From Streptosporangium saharense (GTDB taxonomy: Bacteria > Actinomycetota > Actinomycetes > Streptosporangiales > Streptosporangiaceae): a stretch of DNA of 64,000 nucleotides. Below, one piece after another: positions 63,757-64,000 of the stretch; positions within the stretch are counted from its first letter, which is position 1; the number at the start of each line of letters is the position of its first letter. Position numbers and translations under genes: made by a program. The notes under the pieces are model-generated. The model ran no database searches. It saw only the letters and a list, made by a program, of their open reading frames with translations, and was not told where the DNA came from. The stretch spans positions 1,364,001 through 1,428,000 of the forward strand of contig NZ_JACHJP010000002.1 of NCBI RefSeq assembly GCF_014203715.1. Reading direction: 5' to 3'.

Positions 63757-64000
63757 GTGGCTGATGGCAGCGGCCCGTACGACCTCGTCGTCCTGGGGGG
63801 CGGTAGCGGTGGGTACGCCTGCGCTCTGCGGGCGGCCGAGCTGGGCAAGACGGTTGTCCTCATCGAGAAGGACAAGATCGGCGGCACGTGCCTGCACCGG
63901 GGGTGCATCCCCACCAAGGCCCTCCTGCACTCGGCCGAGGTGGCCGACGAGACGCGGGAGAGCGAGACCTACGGCGTCAAGGCCCGCTTCGAGGGCATCG
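63757..64000 (+). CDS. lpd: Dihydrolipoyl dehydrogenase, N-terminal part
   Basis: The frame is cut by the window end; about 81 codons are visible. It starts VADGSGPYDLVVLGGGSGGY (FAD-binding GxGxxG). The redox-active disulfide motif follows as GGTC45-L-H-R-G-C50-IPTK. This E3 component reoxidises lipoamide of 2-oxo acid dehydrogenases. GTG at 63757 has AAGGAG about 8 nt upstream. The order pepA-lpd-dehydrogenase E2 is usual in actinobacteria. Lipoamide rather than another disulfide substrate is a family-level inference. Confidence 0.92.
   Translation, partial: MADGSGPYDLVVLGGGSGGYACALRAAELGKTVVLIEKDKIGGTCLHRGCIPTKALLHSAEVADETRESETYGVKARFEGI

Noticed and set aside
1-64000. CRISPR arrays, insertion sequences, prophage genes, tRNA or rRNA genes
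   Set aside because: No spaced direct-repeat array, transposase or integrase motif, or cloverleaf-compatible segment was found.

Overview
The window is very GC-rich with high-GC third positions, frequent GTG/TTG starts and dense collinear genes. It looks like chromosomal core from a high-GC actinobacterium. Domain content and start style fit a Streptosporangiales-type organism (Streptosporangium/Nonomuraea-like), but that rank is inference. The order ArsA ATPase, SRPBCC, FadD15, PimB, NlpC/P60, DEDDh/GIY-YIG nuclease, trpD, ctaE-qcrCAB, ctaFDC, adoK, erpA, cobS, pepA matches, as I remember it, the Mycobacterium tuberculosis Rv2184-Rv2213 segment, with Streptosporangiales-specific insertions. 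I see no insertion sequence, prophage, CRISPR array, rRNA or tRNA.

Layout. 1-9 kb: end of an NmrA-like reductase, dps, a MerR regulator coupled to a VIT/vWA protein under a palindromic operator, a DUF885 protein, homocysteine methyltransferase, PlsC acyltransferase, an esterase and a small membrane protein. 9-17 kb: a secreted protein, then a minus-strand chain (SRPBCC, ArsA/Get3-like ATPase, CxxC protein, ROK glucokinase, endonuclease/phosphatase), a phosphoesterase and an acyl-CoA synthetase. 17-20 kb: a HTH-TOBE regulator and modABC. 20-27 kb: envelope genes, namely a translationally coupled secreted protease / M48 protease / PimB unit and two NlpC/P60 hydrolases; the first has a c-di-AMP (ydaO-type) riboswitch and Crp-like sites in a 590-nt leader. 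27-34 kb: a two-component system, an orphan kinase, a DEDDh/GIY-YIG nuclease, trpD and a degenerate receiver.

34-47 kb: the respiratory core (ctaE, qcrC, qcrA, qcrB; ctaC, ctaD, ctaF on the other strand) with an L,D-transpeptidase between, followed by a cysteine desulfurase plus TusA pair, adenosine kinase, ErpA and quinolinate synthase. The sulfur, iron-sulfur and haem-copper genes plausibly support electron-transfer chain assembly and NAD supply. 47-55 kb: a SIMPL protein, a membrane Ser/Thr kinase, a hydrolase with an N-terminal membrane domain and a pspA-pspAA-htpX-pspAB envelope-stress operon. 55-64 kb: a membrane SUKH-type protein, aldo/keto reductase, cobU-like and cobS cobalamin genes, a GntR-controlled membrane-protein operon, leucyl aminopeptidase and the start of dihydrolipoyl dehydrogenase, which runs off the end.

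A recurrent regulatory style is visible. About 18 genes have a TANNNT-like -10 box ending 6-8 nt before the start codon and no ribosome-binding site, as expected of leaderless transcripts. Genes inside operons instead carry AGGAG-type sites or ATGA/GTGA overlaps. Two genes (starts at 10929 and 23949) are best explained by CTG initiation. Perfect GC-rich hairpins, mostly without U tracts, separate transcription units. The only gene-free stretch longer than 300 nt is 23950-24540.
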